Positions 21,610-32,191 of a stretch of DNA of 64,000 nt are shown in pieces; the stretch's first letter is position 1; every line of letters begins with the position of its first letter. The stretch is from Chrysopilus asiliformis. Lineage: Eukaryota > Arthropoda > Insecta > Diptera > Rhagionidae. The notes under the pieces are model-generated. The model did no database searches. It worked only from the letters and a program-made list of their open reading frames with translations, and was not told the DNA's origin. Position numbers and translations under genes: made by a program. Location: NCBI GenBank assembly GCA_964034945.1, contig OZ035961.1, positions 26,451,684 through 26,515,683 of the forward strand, in the 5' to 3' direction.

Positions 21610-22440
21610 CTGGTGGCCAAGTCCGGGAATGGTCGTTTTCTCGTAATCAGATTTGGAGCAAAAATCGCCGTGATTTTTCTGATATTCTTTAGAATTTAAA
21701 CAAAGGTTATAAAAGAATTATTTAAGATCAAATTAACTAACATAAGCAGACTTCTAGATCATATTAGAAGCAGTCAATCGAAAGTTTGAATAAACAGAAC
21801 CAGAAAAAAAAAACGAAAACAAAAAAAAGTATCTTGAATTGGATAACAGAAGGTGGAAATTTCTTGCACAGGTGTGTTTCACAGAAAGGATCATGGTCAA
21901 ATGAACACGAAACAAAACACAACAAAATAGAAAGCAAAAGGTGTTCGCAATTTCCTGTTGTTAAAAACTTTGCCGATTTTTTTTCCTTTTTTTAGTTTCA
22001 TGCACTTTTTTGTTAGATATACACTTATATACATTTCGGTGATGCAAGAAACACAACAGGACGTTTACGCGGTAGGGTGCAACTTTCTAAAAACAGTTCA
22101 TAAAATCATAACTAGGAAAGTACAATTGGTCGTAAAGACAACTTTGTGGAAAAGAAATGACAATCTGTAAGACGATATTTTTGGCATGTTTGATTTTCTG
22201 AAGTTAAGTGTATTAAAAGATCATAAAAACTTGTTCCTAACTTATTTTTGGCAGAGAGTTTTTTTTATGTGGAATACTAGAAACATGTAATAATATTGTT
22301 GAGTAAAACTTACGTTAGATGATTTTCTTTTGAGTCTTTTTCCAATTCGAAATGTACGTATATAATAATCCAATTTAGTAATCTGAAAGAAAAGAATGAA
22401 ATGTTTAGTTTAAGATAAAAAAATTTGTTGATATAAATAG
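21610..22440. other. AT-rich non-coding DNA
   Basis: Two short plus-strand frames (21786-21995 and 21958-22170) are Lys- and Asn-rich products of A-rich sequence with no domain. Nothing else recognised. Confidence 0.6.
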
Positions 22441-23560
22441 CTAAGATAACAAAAATTGACTGCACCAGGGTGTTACGGATGACAAAAGATTTTGATTCCC
22501 GTCTGCCTGTCTGTTTGTCTCTCCGTCAGTCTGTCTGTTCGTCTGTCTGTCCGTCTGTCTGTCCGTCTGTCTGTTCGTCTGTCTGTCCGTCTGTCTGTCC
22601 GTCTGTCTGTCTGTCTGTCTGTCCGTCTGTCTGTCCGTCTGTTTGTCCGTCTGTCTGTCCGTCTGTCTGTCCGTCTGTCTGTCCGTCTGTCTGTCCGTCT
22701 GTCTGTCCGTCTGTCTGTCTGTCCGTCTGTCTGTCCGTCTGTCTGTCCGTCTGTCTGTCCGTCTGTCTGTCCGTCTGTCCGTCTGTCCGTCTGTCTGTCC
22801 GTCTGTCTGTCCGTCTGTCTGTCCGTCTGTCTGTCCGTCTGTCTGTCCGTCTGTCTGTCCGTCTGTCTGTCCGTCTGTCTGTCCGTCTGTCTGTCCGTCT
22901 GTCTGTCCGTCTGTCTGTCCGTCTGTCTGTTCGTCTGTCTGTCCGTCTGTCTGTCCGTCTGTCTGTCTGTCTGTCTGTCCGTCTGTCTGTCCGTCTGTCT
23001 GTCCGTCTGTCTGTCCGTCTGTCTGTCCGTCTGTCTGTCCGTCTGTCTGTCCGTCTGTCTGTCCGTCTGTCTGTCCGTCTGTCTGTCCGTCTGTCTGTCC
23101 GTCTGTCTGTCCGTCTGTCTGTCCGTCTGTCTGTTCGTCTGTCTGTCCGTCTGTCTGTCCGTCTGTCTGTCTGTCCGTCTGTCCGTCTGTCTGTCCGTCT
23201 GTCTGTTCGTCTGTCTGTCCGTCTGTCTGTCCGTATGTCTGTCCGTCTGTCTGTCTGTCCGTCTGTCTGTCCGTCTGTCTGTCCGTCTGTCTGTCCGTCT
23301 GTCTGTCCGTCTGTCTGTCCGTCTGTCTGTCCGTCTGTCTGTCCGTCTGTCTGTCCGTCTGTCTGTCCGTCCGTCTGTCTGTCCGTCTGTCTGTCTGTCC
23401 GTCTGTCTGTCCGTGTGTCTGTCCGTCTGTCTGTCTGTCCGTCTGTCCGTCTGTCTGTTTGTTTATCTCTCCGTTGTTTCCTGAAGCGCTCAAGTGATTT
23501 TATCAACCGTCCTTTTTTAGGTAAACGATTTGTTACATAAAAATTATACCAATATCGGTA
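22441..23560 (+). repeat. R1 copy 2, dominated by an expanded (GTCY)n array
   Basis: The left side is an R1 head (gactgcaccagggtgttacg, gatgacaaaagatttt), matching 29100-29150 and, inverted, 3850-3873. The GTCY stretch that is 20-150 bp in other R1 copies fills nearly 1 kb here. The right flank (ttcctgaagcgctcaag) does not clearly continue into the usual R1 body. Confidence 0.6.
22499..23475 (+). repeat. (GTCTGTCTGTCC)n microsatellite/minisatellite
   Basis: About 975 bp of GTCT/GTCC tetramers with a 12-bp higher-order period (two GTCT then one GTCC), broken by extra or missing tetramers and a few variants (GTTC, GTAT, GTGT, GTTT). The 12-bp period contains no stop in any frame, so frames of 284 to 356 codons run through it in several registers on both strands, giving Cys/Pro/Ser/Val or Gln/Thr/Asp repeats. 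These are not genes. Confidence 0.95.
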
Positions 23561-25592
23561 AAAGGGAGAATCCACACAGAGATACAAACTCAGAGAGTAA
23601 CTTTAAATTTTTTTTTGTAACAATAGAAGTAGTAAATCGATTGCAAAAAAAGTTTTTCAGAACTAAAAAAAAAATGTGAAAAACTTAAGCAGTTCAATGC
23701 ATTTCAGACATATTTTGTATTTCATTTACTATATTGGTATAAAAAATGTCAAAATTACTCCTTGGGTTTGGGTATCTTGAGTGGCATTTAAGTTTTTCTA
23801 TTAGTATTTGTATACTTTTTATATAATTTTTTTTAGAGAATCACGACGAGAGGCTAAATTGTGTAATTTTGTTTAATTGTAATCAATATACGTCACTGAA
23901 ATTTTATAATTTGGAGAGCTCAGAAGAATATAATTATATATCAAGATTTAAAAGCTTCTGTGAAACACGAAGAAGTAAGATTTTTCTTTAATATTTAATC
24001 TGCATTGGAAGTCATGCATATCAACAATTCCCGGGTAAACCAAAAAGTATCTTGCATTATAAGGAATTGAAAAATGAAAGATGCCTTTTTTAAAAAGAAA
24101 TATTATGTACGAATATTAAACAGCGAATTGACAAAAAGATTTAAAGTGTTTTCGCTTTAACTCCTACCAAAACAATTATTTTAAAGAACAAAAAAAATCA
24201 AATCAAAATTCTTTACCACTCAAAATTCAAACTTTATCTCTTGGCCATCTATCTCACACAAACACAACTATCTAATGCCTGCCATCGCCATCTAGCAGCC
24301 CATAGTAAAACTAGCCAGGGCCAAAAATCTATTTTTGGCTATTTCTCATTCTCCCAAATCCGAAAAAGAGCTTTGGACCAAGAACGAGCAATCTCCAAGA
24401 AAACAGTAAAGGCGGCATCACATCAAATCGACTCAACTTAATTTCACCTAACATTGGAGGATATAAAATGTGAGTGAAAAATTTTTCCAGACTTATTTTA
24501 ATTATGAATATCCCTAATCGAACTTTGCTTGGAATTTCTGTTACTTCTAATTTTACGTTAAATCAATTCCACCAAAATATTACTGGCATAATTCAAATTT
24601 CAAAATAAATTTTCCATTTATTCACATTTTTAGATGAACATGGCATATAAATTGCTGCACTGAAGATATCAAAATATAATGGCTGATACTTGCCGCACCA
24701 GTTTTGAATATATGGTCTAAGATTTCTTTTGAAAGAAAAATAAGAAAACGAGTTCACGAACATGACCAGTGATATGAGCAAAAATTGTAGCATGTTCGAG
24801 AGTTTCGGATAAGAAACAGATATGAACAAGAATTGAACCTCAGCACTCAAAAATATAAAACAAGACGCGAAAAATCGACGCGAAGAAAAGAAGTCGTCCA
24901 AGAGATCGTTCGGGGATTTCTTTTATGATTTTGAAAGTCCGGCATGTAAAGTTAGTTCAGGCAATAGCATCAGGTGTTGATAGGTAAGGTTTTACCACAG
25001 AATTATATAGAAAAAGTTTCTTTGATAAACTGGCGAAATAAAAGAAAAATATTGGTCGGATGGAAAAAAAACATGGAAAATTTTGATCTAGTCATCAGGT
25101 AACTTTCTTATAAGGAACCAATGTTGTGTAGTAGTAAGGTTAGTCTCGAGTTCGGTTCTAGCATGTAGTACAATTTTGAATCAACTCAACTTATTTTACA
25201 CAATTATTCTCACTTTTTAATACTGGCACCTTAAAGCGCATCAGTATTTTCATCCACGACGCATCGTTCTTTTCGCCTGCGGCGCATCGTTCTTTTCGCC
25301 TACGGCGCATCGTTCTTTTCGCTTACGGCGGATCGTTCTGAATTTCTATATTACATTATATTGTCCTCTGCGGTTGATGCGTTTGAACATCTTACGATTT
25401 TATCACATGAAATAATTTTTTAGGCATTTTCCGCGTTTCTTTCATTGAAATTTACTAGGATTCCCCTTTTTTGAAGAAGTAAAACCACCATATCTCGTCA
25501 GAATAGTCAGTACCGAAACCAGGGGTTGATTTAAAAAATTTCAAATTCTTGTGTATATTTTTTGACTATGGCGCATTTCTTTTTTATCTACA
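23561..25592. other. Mostly AT-rich non-coding DNA
   Basis: No gene recognised. A 102-codon minus-strand frame (24593-24901) and a 66-codon plus-strand frame (24241-24441) have no domain or splice support. 24240-24440 is more balanced and may be low-copy. A 23-bp tandem repeat lies at 25254-25340. Confidence 0.5.
25254..25340 (-). repeat. 23-bp tandem repeat of the GCGCATCGTTCTTTTCGCC unit
   Basis: About 3.5 copies of a 23-bp unit (gcgcatcgttcttttcgcct plus acg). Each copy includes TTTTCGCCTGCGGCGCAT, the complement of the dispersed TGCGCCGCAGGCGAAAA motif. This is the only place where the motif is tandem. Confidence 0.85.
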
Positions 25593-25921
25593 ACTAGCTT
25601 GCATACCCGTCGTTGCCGGGTTAAGTTTTTTCAAAAAAAAAATTGTTTTTATGATCTATGTTGGAGCTAAACTTCAGACCAATCGGCCCGGTAGTTTCCC
25701 CGTGAAAGGGTAACATAGCGCAAAAACTGAGTTTCGAAATCACTTTACCCCCTCCCCTTACTCACCCCACCCCTCGCGCTAATTTCCGAATGCCTATGTT
25801 GGAACCAGAAATACCACAGACACTCACGCCAAATTTCAAGTCAATCGGTTCAGCCGTTTTTGCGTGAAAGAGGAACAGACAGACAGACAGACAGACACCA
25901 ACTCATTTTTATATATTAGTA
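25593..25921 (+). mobile_element. mini-me/DINE-like element, copy 1
   Basis: Begins aactagcttgcatacccgtc, then gttgccgggtt. It continues through phrases like 'aatttcaagtcaatcggttc' and 'agccgtttttgcgtgaaag', a (GACA)5 stretch, and ends caactcatttttatatatta. An inverse copy lies at 47062-47352. Interspersed fly elements with a conserved G+C-rich core next to (GTCY)n have been described as mini-me and grouped with DINE-1/Helitron-type elements. That assignment is by resemblance only. It is abutted on its right by the mariner at 25922. Confidence 0.55.
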
Positions 25922-26452
25922 CAGGGTGGGCCAGAATAGACGCAGGGGTTTGAAGTCTTTATAACTTTTTTTTATTTTTATTTTTTTAATTTTGTTTCAG
26001 CATTTTGTTAAGAAGACTTGGGCAATTTAAAATGGACCTGTACACAATAGAACAACGAACCGGTGGGCGGTGGGCTCAATGGCTCTTTTACGGGACATGT
26101 TTGGCGGACGCATTATTTCGAAAAGTTGCGATTTCAATTGGCCTCCGCGTTCACCTCATCTAACGACTCCAGATTGTTTCCTTTGGGGATATTTGAAAGA
26201 AAAGGTGTTGAAAACCAACATTCGCAGTGAAATCGAGGCCATAACACGAAAGGTTATGGAAAATGTCTTGGAAAGAGCACGGATTTGCGAAGCAGAAAAT
26301 GGCCACCACTTGCGGGATATAATTTTCCATGTTTAGACCAAAAATATTCCCCATCAATCAACTACATGTATTTGAAAAAAAAATTATAGGTTTCGCTAAA
26401 ATAAAAAATTTATAAAGAATTCAAACCCCCGCGTCTATTCTGGCCCACCCTG
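25922..26452 (+). mobile_element. Internally deleted mariner-type element, TA target
   Basis: Terminal inverted repeats of about 30 bp start CAGGGTGGGCCAGAATAGAC at both ends, with TA at 25920-25921 and 26453-26454. It is 531 bp, against roughly 1.3 kb for a full element. The remains of a transposase lie inside. The left TA belongs to the end of a mini-me-like element, so mariner is the younger of the two. Confidence 0.9.
26032..26336 (+). pseudogene. Mariner transposase remnant: N-terminal tag fused to C-terminus
   Basis: ATG at 26032 opens MDLYTIEQRT, a typical first line of this transposase group. A deletion then joins it, in a different frame, to the C-terminal part (frame of 26070). That part reads FNWPPRSPHLTTPDCFLWG, YLKEKVLKTN and ends GHHLRDIIFHV before TAG. 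The Asp of the TPD motif matches the third catalytic Asp of the DDD triad. The helix-turn-helix and the first two catalytic aspartates are gone. Non-functional. Confidence 0.85.
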
Positions 26453-26454
26453 TA

Positions 26455-28338
26455 TGATGATATGATATATTTTTACTATTTCAATTGCATTTATATATTG
26501 AACGGGAGAATGCAAAGAAAATGTAGAGTAACTTTTAAGGTTAATTTAAACAGTGACATATTCTTTTGCGAGATTTTCGTCTGCGGCGCATATTTTTCGA
26601 TAGCTTATTAATTATTTTTGGCTAGAGCACATTTTCATTTACAATTTTCGTCTCACATCAATATATGTTGTCCCAAAAAAATCCTTGATTTTGCAACTGA
26701 AACATTTGAAGATCTCATGGTCAGCTCGTTTTGAAGACATTTGGTAAAGAAAGCGACTCAAAAAATTTTCAAAGCAGAACTTGGGCAAAATTCGGGCCAC
26801 AATTTTTCATCAATACAACAGTTTATTTATACTTCGAACACGTATAATAAAATCAAAGCACATTTAAAAGAAATCAAGAATAAGTCGAGACAAACCTGAG
26901 AAACAGAAAGATTCGGTGTCGAAACTGTTAGGTGGCTGGTATTGTTTGTACCGACAAGTGTCGCACAAAGGGTTTAACAACAATTTCAGATGGTGACTAC
27001 GGAAGACGACAACGAAACAACCAGAATGAGTACAGCAACAACTGCGACAATCCAATGGCAATCCACGGAAAAGAGCCATTTTTACCGTCTTTTAATCGAT
27101 TCTCTCTACCAAAGTTGAACAACACCGCACGGTTGTCGCAATTGGGAACATCTTCAAATTGTTGAAGCAGAGGTATAACACAGGTACACCATTGTTTATT
27201 GTTACCCCTTGCTTCTGGCATGTAAACAATATTTGGGCTCGTTTTATATTTTTTGTTTGATACGAATTTTTCATCAATGGAAACTGGAAACGAAGCAAGC
27301 GAAATGAACAATCGGCGCGTTCAAAATAAGCGAAAATTGCTTCGTTTACTTAAACTAAAAAGGGCTTTCTTTCCATGCCATTCTTTCCATGCCAGCAGCG
27401 GTAAGTGTTAAGCGGTTTGCTATCAATAGAAACCACCAAACAATCAACCGTCATTGGAATGAAATGCCCAGGTAGGGTCTTAAAGTGTTTTCATTGCAAA
27501 GTCGGATAGGTTTTCGTATAGTGTTGAACGATTTAAGTGGGCCTCGCTAGAGTCACAGGTAGATAATCTTATATTTTTTGTTCTTCTGTTTAATTCATTC
27601 TGTTGTTGGTTTATTTGGTGTTCTTCATTTTCATTGTGACCGACACAGAAAGTGACACTAAAAAGGGTTCATTTCATTCCGTTGACTGTTAAATGCCTTT
27701 TTGGCCAACTCAGATCGGTTGTTGTTGGCTCAGCACTACCAAAGATACGTTTTTCTTCTCTTTAACTTTTATTTGTTTCTCTTATCGAATGAAGATAATC
27801 AGTTGGATTTTTACTACTTTTTTTTTTTGTTAAATCTGTTCTTCTACTGGTTGCTGCCGAGTGGAAAAAAATTCATTTTTGATGGCTTGTTAATGTCTCC
27901 CCATTTTCTTTGGTGTCTTACGAGGATTATTGTTAACAGGGAATTGTAGGATTCCCTCAAGGAAAAATATCGACAAAAATGGTAAATAATGGGAAAATAG
28001 GAGGTATTGTCGGTGAATTGAACGTGAGAACCACTCAATTAGAGACTGTTATTATGATTTGTAATGTGACAATATCTATTGGCTAATTAAATACATTTCA
28101 TCGTAAGGAAACTGTAAAATGTCTAGTTTGATATCGGACTATTCAGAAAATATGATTGAAATAATGAAGATTAAAATTAGCGTGAAACGAAACAATACAT
28201 CAACAATGAGATAAATGCAACATGCTTTTTACAAAAAATAATCAATATTAATTACTTTGGTTAAAGGTAAAACTAGACATATGAAATCTCAAATTTAATA
28301 GAAATATAAAAGTAGAAATTCTCCATCATTTTTATATC
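26455..28338. other. Non-coding DNA, one candidate small ORF
   Basis: 26455-26860 is AT-rich and has one copy of the dispersed G+C-rich motif (26573-26600). 26860-27330 is balanced sequence with overlapping frames on both strands, including the candidate 26990-27118. 27330-28338 returns to AT-rich sequence with nothing recognised. Confidence 0.5.
26990..27118 (+). CDS. Candidate 42-codon small ORF, function unknown
   Basis: ATG preceded by caatttcag, then MVTTEDDNETTRMSTATT and, after a Gln/Trp-containing stretch, FYRLLIDSLYQS and TGA. The N-half is acidic and Thr-rich and the C-half resembles an amphipathic helix. The cag before the ATG could also be a splice acceptor. Two longer frames overlap it (26932-27165 plus, 26997-27311 minus), and only one of the three could be real. 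I know no family match, and chance is a live explanation. Confidence 0.2.
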   Translation: MVTTEDDNETTRMSTATTATIQWQSTEKSHFYRLLIDSLYQS

Positions 28339-30318
28339 AAACTAGCTTGAAAGAACCCGGCGTTGCCCGGGTAGTAATAAATTTTTGAATATGAAAATAT
28401 CCATTTTTTTTCAAAAGTATTTTGATGTAATTATATTTAATTATATTTCAAACAATTTTTTGTTCATAATTTTTTTGGTTTAACACACTGTTTTCAAGAA
28501 AATTGCAAATATTTTTTCCATCTGCTTGGGAGAAAGGGAATAGAGCGAATTCCCTTATTGCCAGACACTTAAGATTTTTGCATTTATGTTGTAACATATG
28601 TTGAACAACCATAAAATAGTTTCAGAGATAGCTGAGAAGGGGATTGGTCGAAAATTTACCCTGACAGATAACCTATCCAACACTAAAAATTGCATAAAAA
28701 TCCGTTCTGTAGTTAAGTAAATAGCAGGAGAGGGGGCTCGCACCATGTAGAGCGGAGTAGTTTGAGTGGATAAAAATTTCTTTTATGATTGACCTGCCCA
28801 ACACTGAAAACCGTATTCAAATTCCTTTAGTGGTTCAGAAGATAACAGGCGAGGGGGTGAAAGGGGAGCCGATACCGCGACCACACCTAACTATAAACCG
28901 TGGTCATGATACATAGTCTATGTTGGTGCAGTAGTTCTTGAGTTTATACGTTACTCCATGTCACAAATCAAAAAAAATGCTTCCGCACCCCAATAAGTTT
29001 GTTGCTGTACTCCAGATTGGGGACCTCCACACTATATGAGAATCATATTGAAGTATATTAGATTTAGTTGTAACGTATCAAACCAATCGTTGGACACAAA
29101 AATGAACTACACCAGCGTGTTTGGGATGACAAAAGATTTCGATTTTAGCATGTCCGACCGTCTGTCTATCTGTCGTCTGTCCGTCTATATATCCGTGAAT
29201 ATCATAGCTTTCGGAAGGATTGAGCTAGAGATTTTAAATATTTACAGTTGCGTTTCTTGTAAATGGCAATGCTAAGTTCTTGAACTGGCAAAATCGGACC
29301 ATTCCCATCTCCATATAAATGAGATTTTTTCGCAATTTTCTCGAAAACGGTGAATCGCATTGACAAATTTATAAAGCTAAAATGTTTTTTGAATATGATT
29401 TTACATAACTTATCTATACATCAAAATTCAGTTAGACTACCTCTTTCCCCTCCCCGATACAAATTGAATACTTTTTCTTTATTTTCTCGAAAACTGTGCA
29501 TCGTATCGAAAAGTTGACGAAATTTGTTTAGAATATGATTTTATACAACTTATCTATACAGTTGGACCACTCCTACCTCCCTCTCCCATACAAATAGATT
29601 TTTTTTAAATAAACGAATTGGTCGGTGACAAAATACCTTATTTAAATTCGTTCTCCAAAAAATGAATAATTTAAATTATCAAATCGTTCAATACCAATTC
29701 ATTTAATTTTACTTGGTCACTGAGTAAATACCTTGATTCACTTCGTTCATCACAAAATAAAATACTTTCGACGATTTAAAAGTGGGAAAACAGCGATAAT
29801 TTGCGCACTATATCGATAAACAACCGCTTCGCATCGATCATCAATGAGGAAAGAGCGAATATATTTCTCAGTTGTCAAACGCGAGTCTGAGAGCGTAACG
29901 GTATCTGTTGGCGATAAAATTATTGTGAGGTACAAAATTTTCCGTTTTTCAATTCCAAATACAATATTTTCTCTTTCCATACCAAAATCCCATACAAAAT
30001 GCAAATTTCAATTTTTCCGATATTCCCGTTTTTCCCCAAAATTTTTCTCGACTTTTCCAACAAAACGAAAAAAGTTTCGAGATTTTTGATTTGGAATTAC
30101 TGAAAGTGCAAACCAGAAAACCGCTCCCCTGAAAGTATGCAATTTCGGTTTTCCAAGATTTTCCAACTTTTCCGGTAGAAATTTCCAATTTTCGGCTCCG
30201 TTGTGTTTTTATATGTTGCAATACGAATCCAACAAAAAAAACCCCATGCAAATCGGATTAAATTCAGCCGAGTTATGGATAGTCAAACGGACCACGATTC
30301 ATTTTTATATATAAAGAC
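28339..30318 (+). repeat. Possible long mini-me-like repeat containing R1 copy 3
   Basis: The left edge has aactagcttgaaagaaccc then ggcgttgcccgggtag, close to the head at 25593. The right edge has gccgagttatggatagtcaa and acgattcatttttatatata, like the tail of such elements. Between them lie phrases of the kind 'gttcagaagataacaggcgag' (28680-28860) and an R1 segment at 29035-29600. Whether head and tail belong to one 2-kb element or to two is not resolved. Confidence 0.4.
29035..29600 (+). repeat. Repeat family R1, copy 3
   Basis: Head gaactacaccagcgtgtttg, short GTCY stretch (29157-29200), body 'ttgagctagagattttaaat', 'ggaccattccc', then two tandem tail units, each with TTTCTCGAAAACNGTG, 'aatatgattttacataactt' and 'tctatacatcaaaattcag'. 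The tail unit is about 170-190 bp and recurs three to four times at 44240-44890. Non-coding. Confidence 0.65.
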
Positions 30319-30480
30319 TAGGGTCTTCGACCTTGACCGCTTCACGATCCAACCCCCAACTACAAATCCATCTACGGCTTTCGGCCTTCCAATCCCCGTC
30401 GCCTTGCGGCCAGCGCTTCTTCTCTACTCGGTCTCCAGTCTCGCGCTAAACTTCGTCAAATAAACTATAAATTTTCATTA
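30319..30480 (+). other. G+C-rich patch followed by an A-rich tail
   Basis: 30325-30460 is unusually G+C-rich for the window ('acggctttcggccttccaat', 'cgccttgcggccagcgcttc') and is followed by AATAAACTATAAATTTTCATT and an A-rich end (30479-30495). This looks like the 3' UTR and tail of a retrotransposed sequence, but I recognise no protein. The 86-codon frame over it has no domain. Confidence 0.35.
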
Positions 30481-30504
30481 AAAAAATAAATAATATCCAT
30501 TAAA

Positions 30505-31123
30505 CATAACAAAAGCTATAATTGCCATTCTGGCAATTATTGAAAACCCGTATGGTGATTTAAGTGAATGGCGAACAGTTTTATCAAAATTCCACTATGA
30601 AGTCAAACTTTCCAATACGATTTTTTAAAATTTGTTCCAATCGGATTTTGATGTATGGGAGTTTTATGTAGAATAATATCCTGAATAACTTTTGTTCTTG
30701 GACTTTTTTGATAAGATGCACCGTTTTTGAGATATTCGCAAAAATCGTTTTCGTTCGTATGGGGGGTACCCCCCCTAATGGTCCATTTTTGCCCATGAAC
30801 GAACTTAGCCTCGCATTTTACGAAAAACGGATCTGCGCAAAATTTCAAGTCTCTAGCTCAATCCGTGCGCCTGCAATCCGAGACAGACAGACGGACGGAC
30901 AGACAGACAGACAGACAGACGGACGGACAGACAGACAGACAGACAGACGGACGGACAGACAGACAGACAGACAGACGGACGGACATGCAAAATTCAATTT
31001 TTTTATCATTCTAAACACACTGGTGTAATTCATTTTTGTGTGTGATGACGGGATCTTGGCGTTACAAACGGTAAGGCAAAGTTAATATACCCTTTGGTTT
31101 CACCATACGGGTATAAAAACTGG
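30505..31123 (-). repeat. Repeat family R1, copy 4, most complete
   Basis: Minus-strand copy starting tttttatacccgtatggtga (31123 inward), then gtataTTAACTTTGCCTTACC, GTTTGTAACGCCAAGATCC, atgaattacaccagtgtg, a GTCY array (30883-30985), the body with ttgaaattttgcgcagatcc, and the far end ctataattgcc..tctggcaa (30519-30545). Copies at 59157-59466 and 60955-61350 share these ends, so 30505-31123 is my best estimate of the unit (about 620 bp). Heads of this 'gtataTTAA..gtAACGCC' style are, from memory, common in flies. Confidence 0.7.
30883..30985 (-). repeat. (GTCY)n array within R1
   Basis: About 103 bp of GACA/GACG tetramers on the plus strand arranged as four blocks of 'gacagacagacagacggacg', so a higher-order period of 20-24 bp, different from the 12-bp period at 22.5 kb. 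Open frames across it are microsatellite artefacts. Confidence 0.9.
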
Positions 31124-31194
31124 AGGATCAATATAAATATTAGACGAGTAAAGCCAAAAAACTCAATTTATTACAACCAATTAATAATTGGCCC

Positions 31195-31402
31195 TACTTT
31201 CTGTTTTTCGGACTGTTCGCCAATAACTTGAGAACCACTGAACCGATTGGATGAAACTAATTCTCCAATTTTCCGTTTTCTTGGAACGATATATTCTTGG
31301 TACCATATCGTTCCAAGAAAACGGAAACTTAGAGAATTAGTTTCATCCAATCGGTTCAGTGGTTCTCAAGTTATTGGCGAACAGTCCGAAAAACGGAAAG
31401 TA
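31195..31402. mobile_element. 208-bp near-perfect palindrome
   Basis: Arms of 98 bp (31195-31292 and 31305-31402) are inverted complements with about three mismatches, separated by a 12-bp loop. Each arm carries ttcggactgttcgccaataa, cttgagaaccactgaaccga and tccgttttcttggaacgata in sequence. The end words are TACTTTC and GAAAGTA. It is not flanked by an evident target duplication. Such a structure could be a fold-back element or the source of a hairpin RNA. The 60-codon frame across the right arm is incidental. Confidence 0.9.
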
Positions 31403-31529
31403 ATATACATAAATCATGGAAACTGGTAAGAAACAAGAGAACCTGTGGTCTAAAACCCGGCCGTTGATGCTAGTAAGCTGCCCTGAAGGTACGCTCCCCT
31501 GAAAGTAAGCTCCTCTGAACCACTAATAA

Positions 31530-32188
31530 AAAACCTGAGAAAACTACAATTGCCAGGGGCCAATCGTCAGATACTTTATATGAGGGCAAATTTTTTGTTG
31601 ATTTGTATGAGGGAGGAAAGAAGGATTGGTCCGACTGGATTTTGATGTTTGGAACGGTTATGTAAAATTTTTCAATACAACTAACCGTTTTCGAGAAAAT
31701 TGTGAAAAAAAAATTGGTTCGGCTGTATGGGGTGGAGGGAAGGAATCCCAAGAACCAATTTGTAACCGTGGTTACAAAAAAACCTTCAATTTAGGTTAAA
31801 TTTTGGTTACATTTTAGATGGTTTCCGAATAAACCCGCTAAAAACGGTTATTTTGAAACCAGCTTCTAAATGGGGGTTTCTGAAACGTTTCTGAAAGGTT
31901 ACAGAAACCAAATGTAAAACTTTTGAGTTTTGTTACCACGGTTTTAAATACGTTTCTTAACCGGAATGTAACCTCAAATTGTTACTTGGGATAGTCCGAT
32001 TTTACGAATTTAGCCTTGCCATTTATGAGAAACGAAACTATACAAAATTTCAAGTCTCTGGCTCAGTCCCTTCGAAAGTTATAGTGTTCACGTACGTACA
32101 GACAGGTAGACTCACAGATAGAAAAAAAACATTTTTTTGATACAAATCCAATAGACTCCGGAGTGCTCGGGAAATATTTTGGGACAAA
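31530..32188 (-). repeat. Repeat family R1/R3, copy 5, split by a TIR element
   Basis: The left end, caattgccaggggccaatcg, matches (inverted) 44850-44885. Then come 'ggattttgatgtttggaacg' and 'ccgttttcgagaaaattgtg'. After the insertion at 31747-31990 the R1 phrase resumes ('agtccgattttacgaattta', 'tttcaagtctctggctcag'). It ends in a variant lacking a GTCY array but with agactccggagtgctcggg, shared with 56760-56790. Confidence 0.6.
31747..31990. mobile_element. 240-bp TIR element (copy 2), uninterrupted
   Basis: Ends CCCAAGAACCAATTTGTAAC and, inverted, CCCAAGTAACAATTTGAGG, flanked by AT on both sides (31745-31746 and 31991-31992). It interrupts the R1 phrase 'ggaat|ggtccgatttt', which is intact at 55923-55940, so the boundaries are confirmed by an empty site. 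It is inverse in orientation to copy 1 at 3874-4378. It has no coding capacity and no recognised superfamily. The 2-bp duplication differs between copies (GT versus AT). Confidence 0.85.
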
Positions 32189-32191
32189 TAA

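Noticed and set aside
22441..23587. Open frames of 284-356 codons on both strands, including Cys/Pro/Ser/Val and Gln/Thr/Asp repeats
   Set aside because: They arise because the 12-bp GTCTGTCTGTCC unit has no stop in several frames of either strand. There is no unique coding sequence beyond the array.
30883..30985. CRISPR-like array
   Set aside because: Regular short repeats without spacers. It is a GTCY microsatellite in a eukaryotic repeat.
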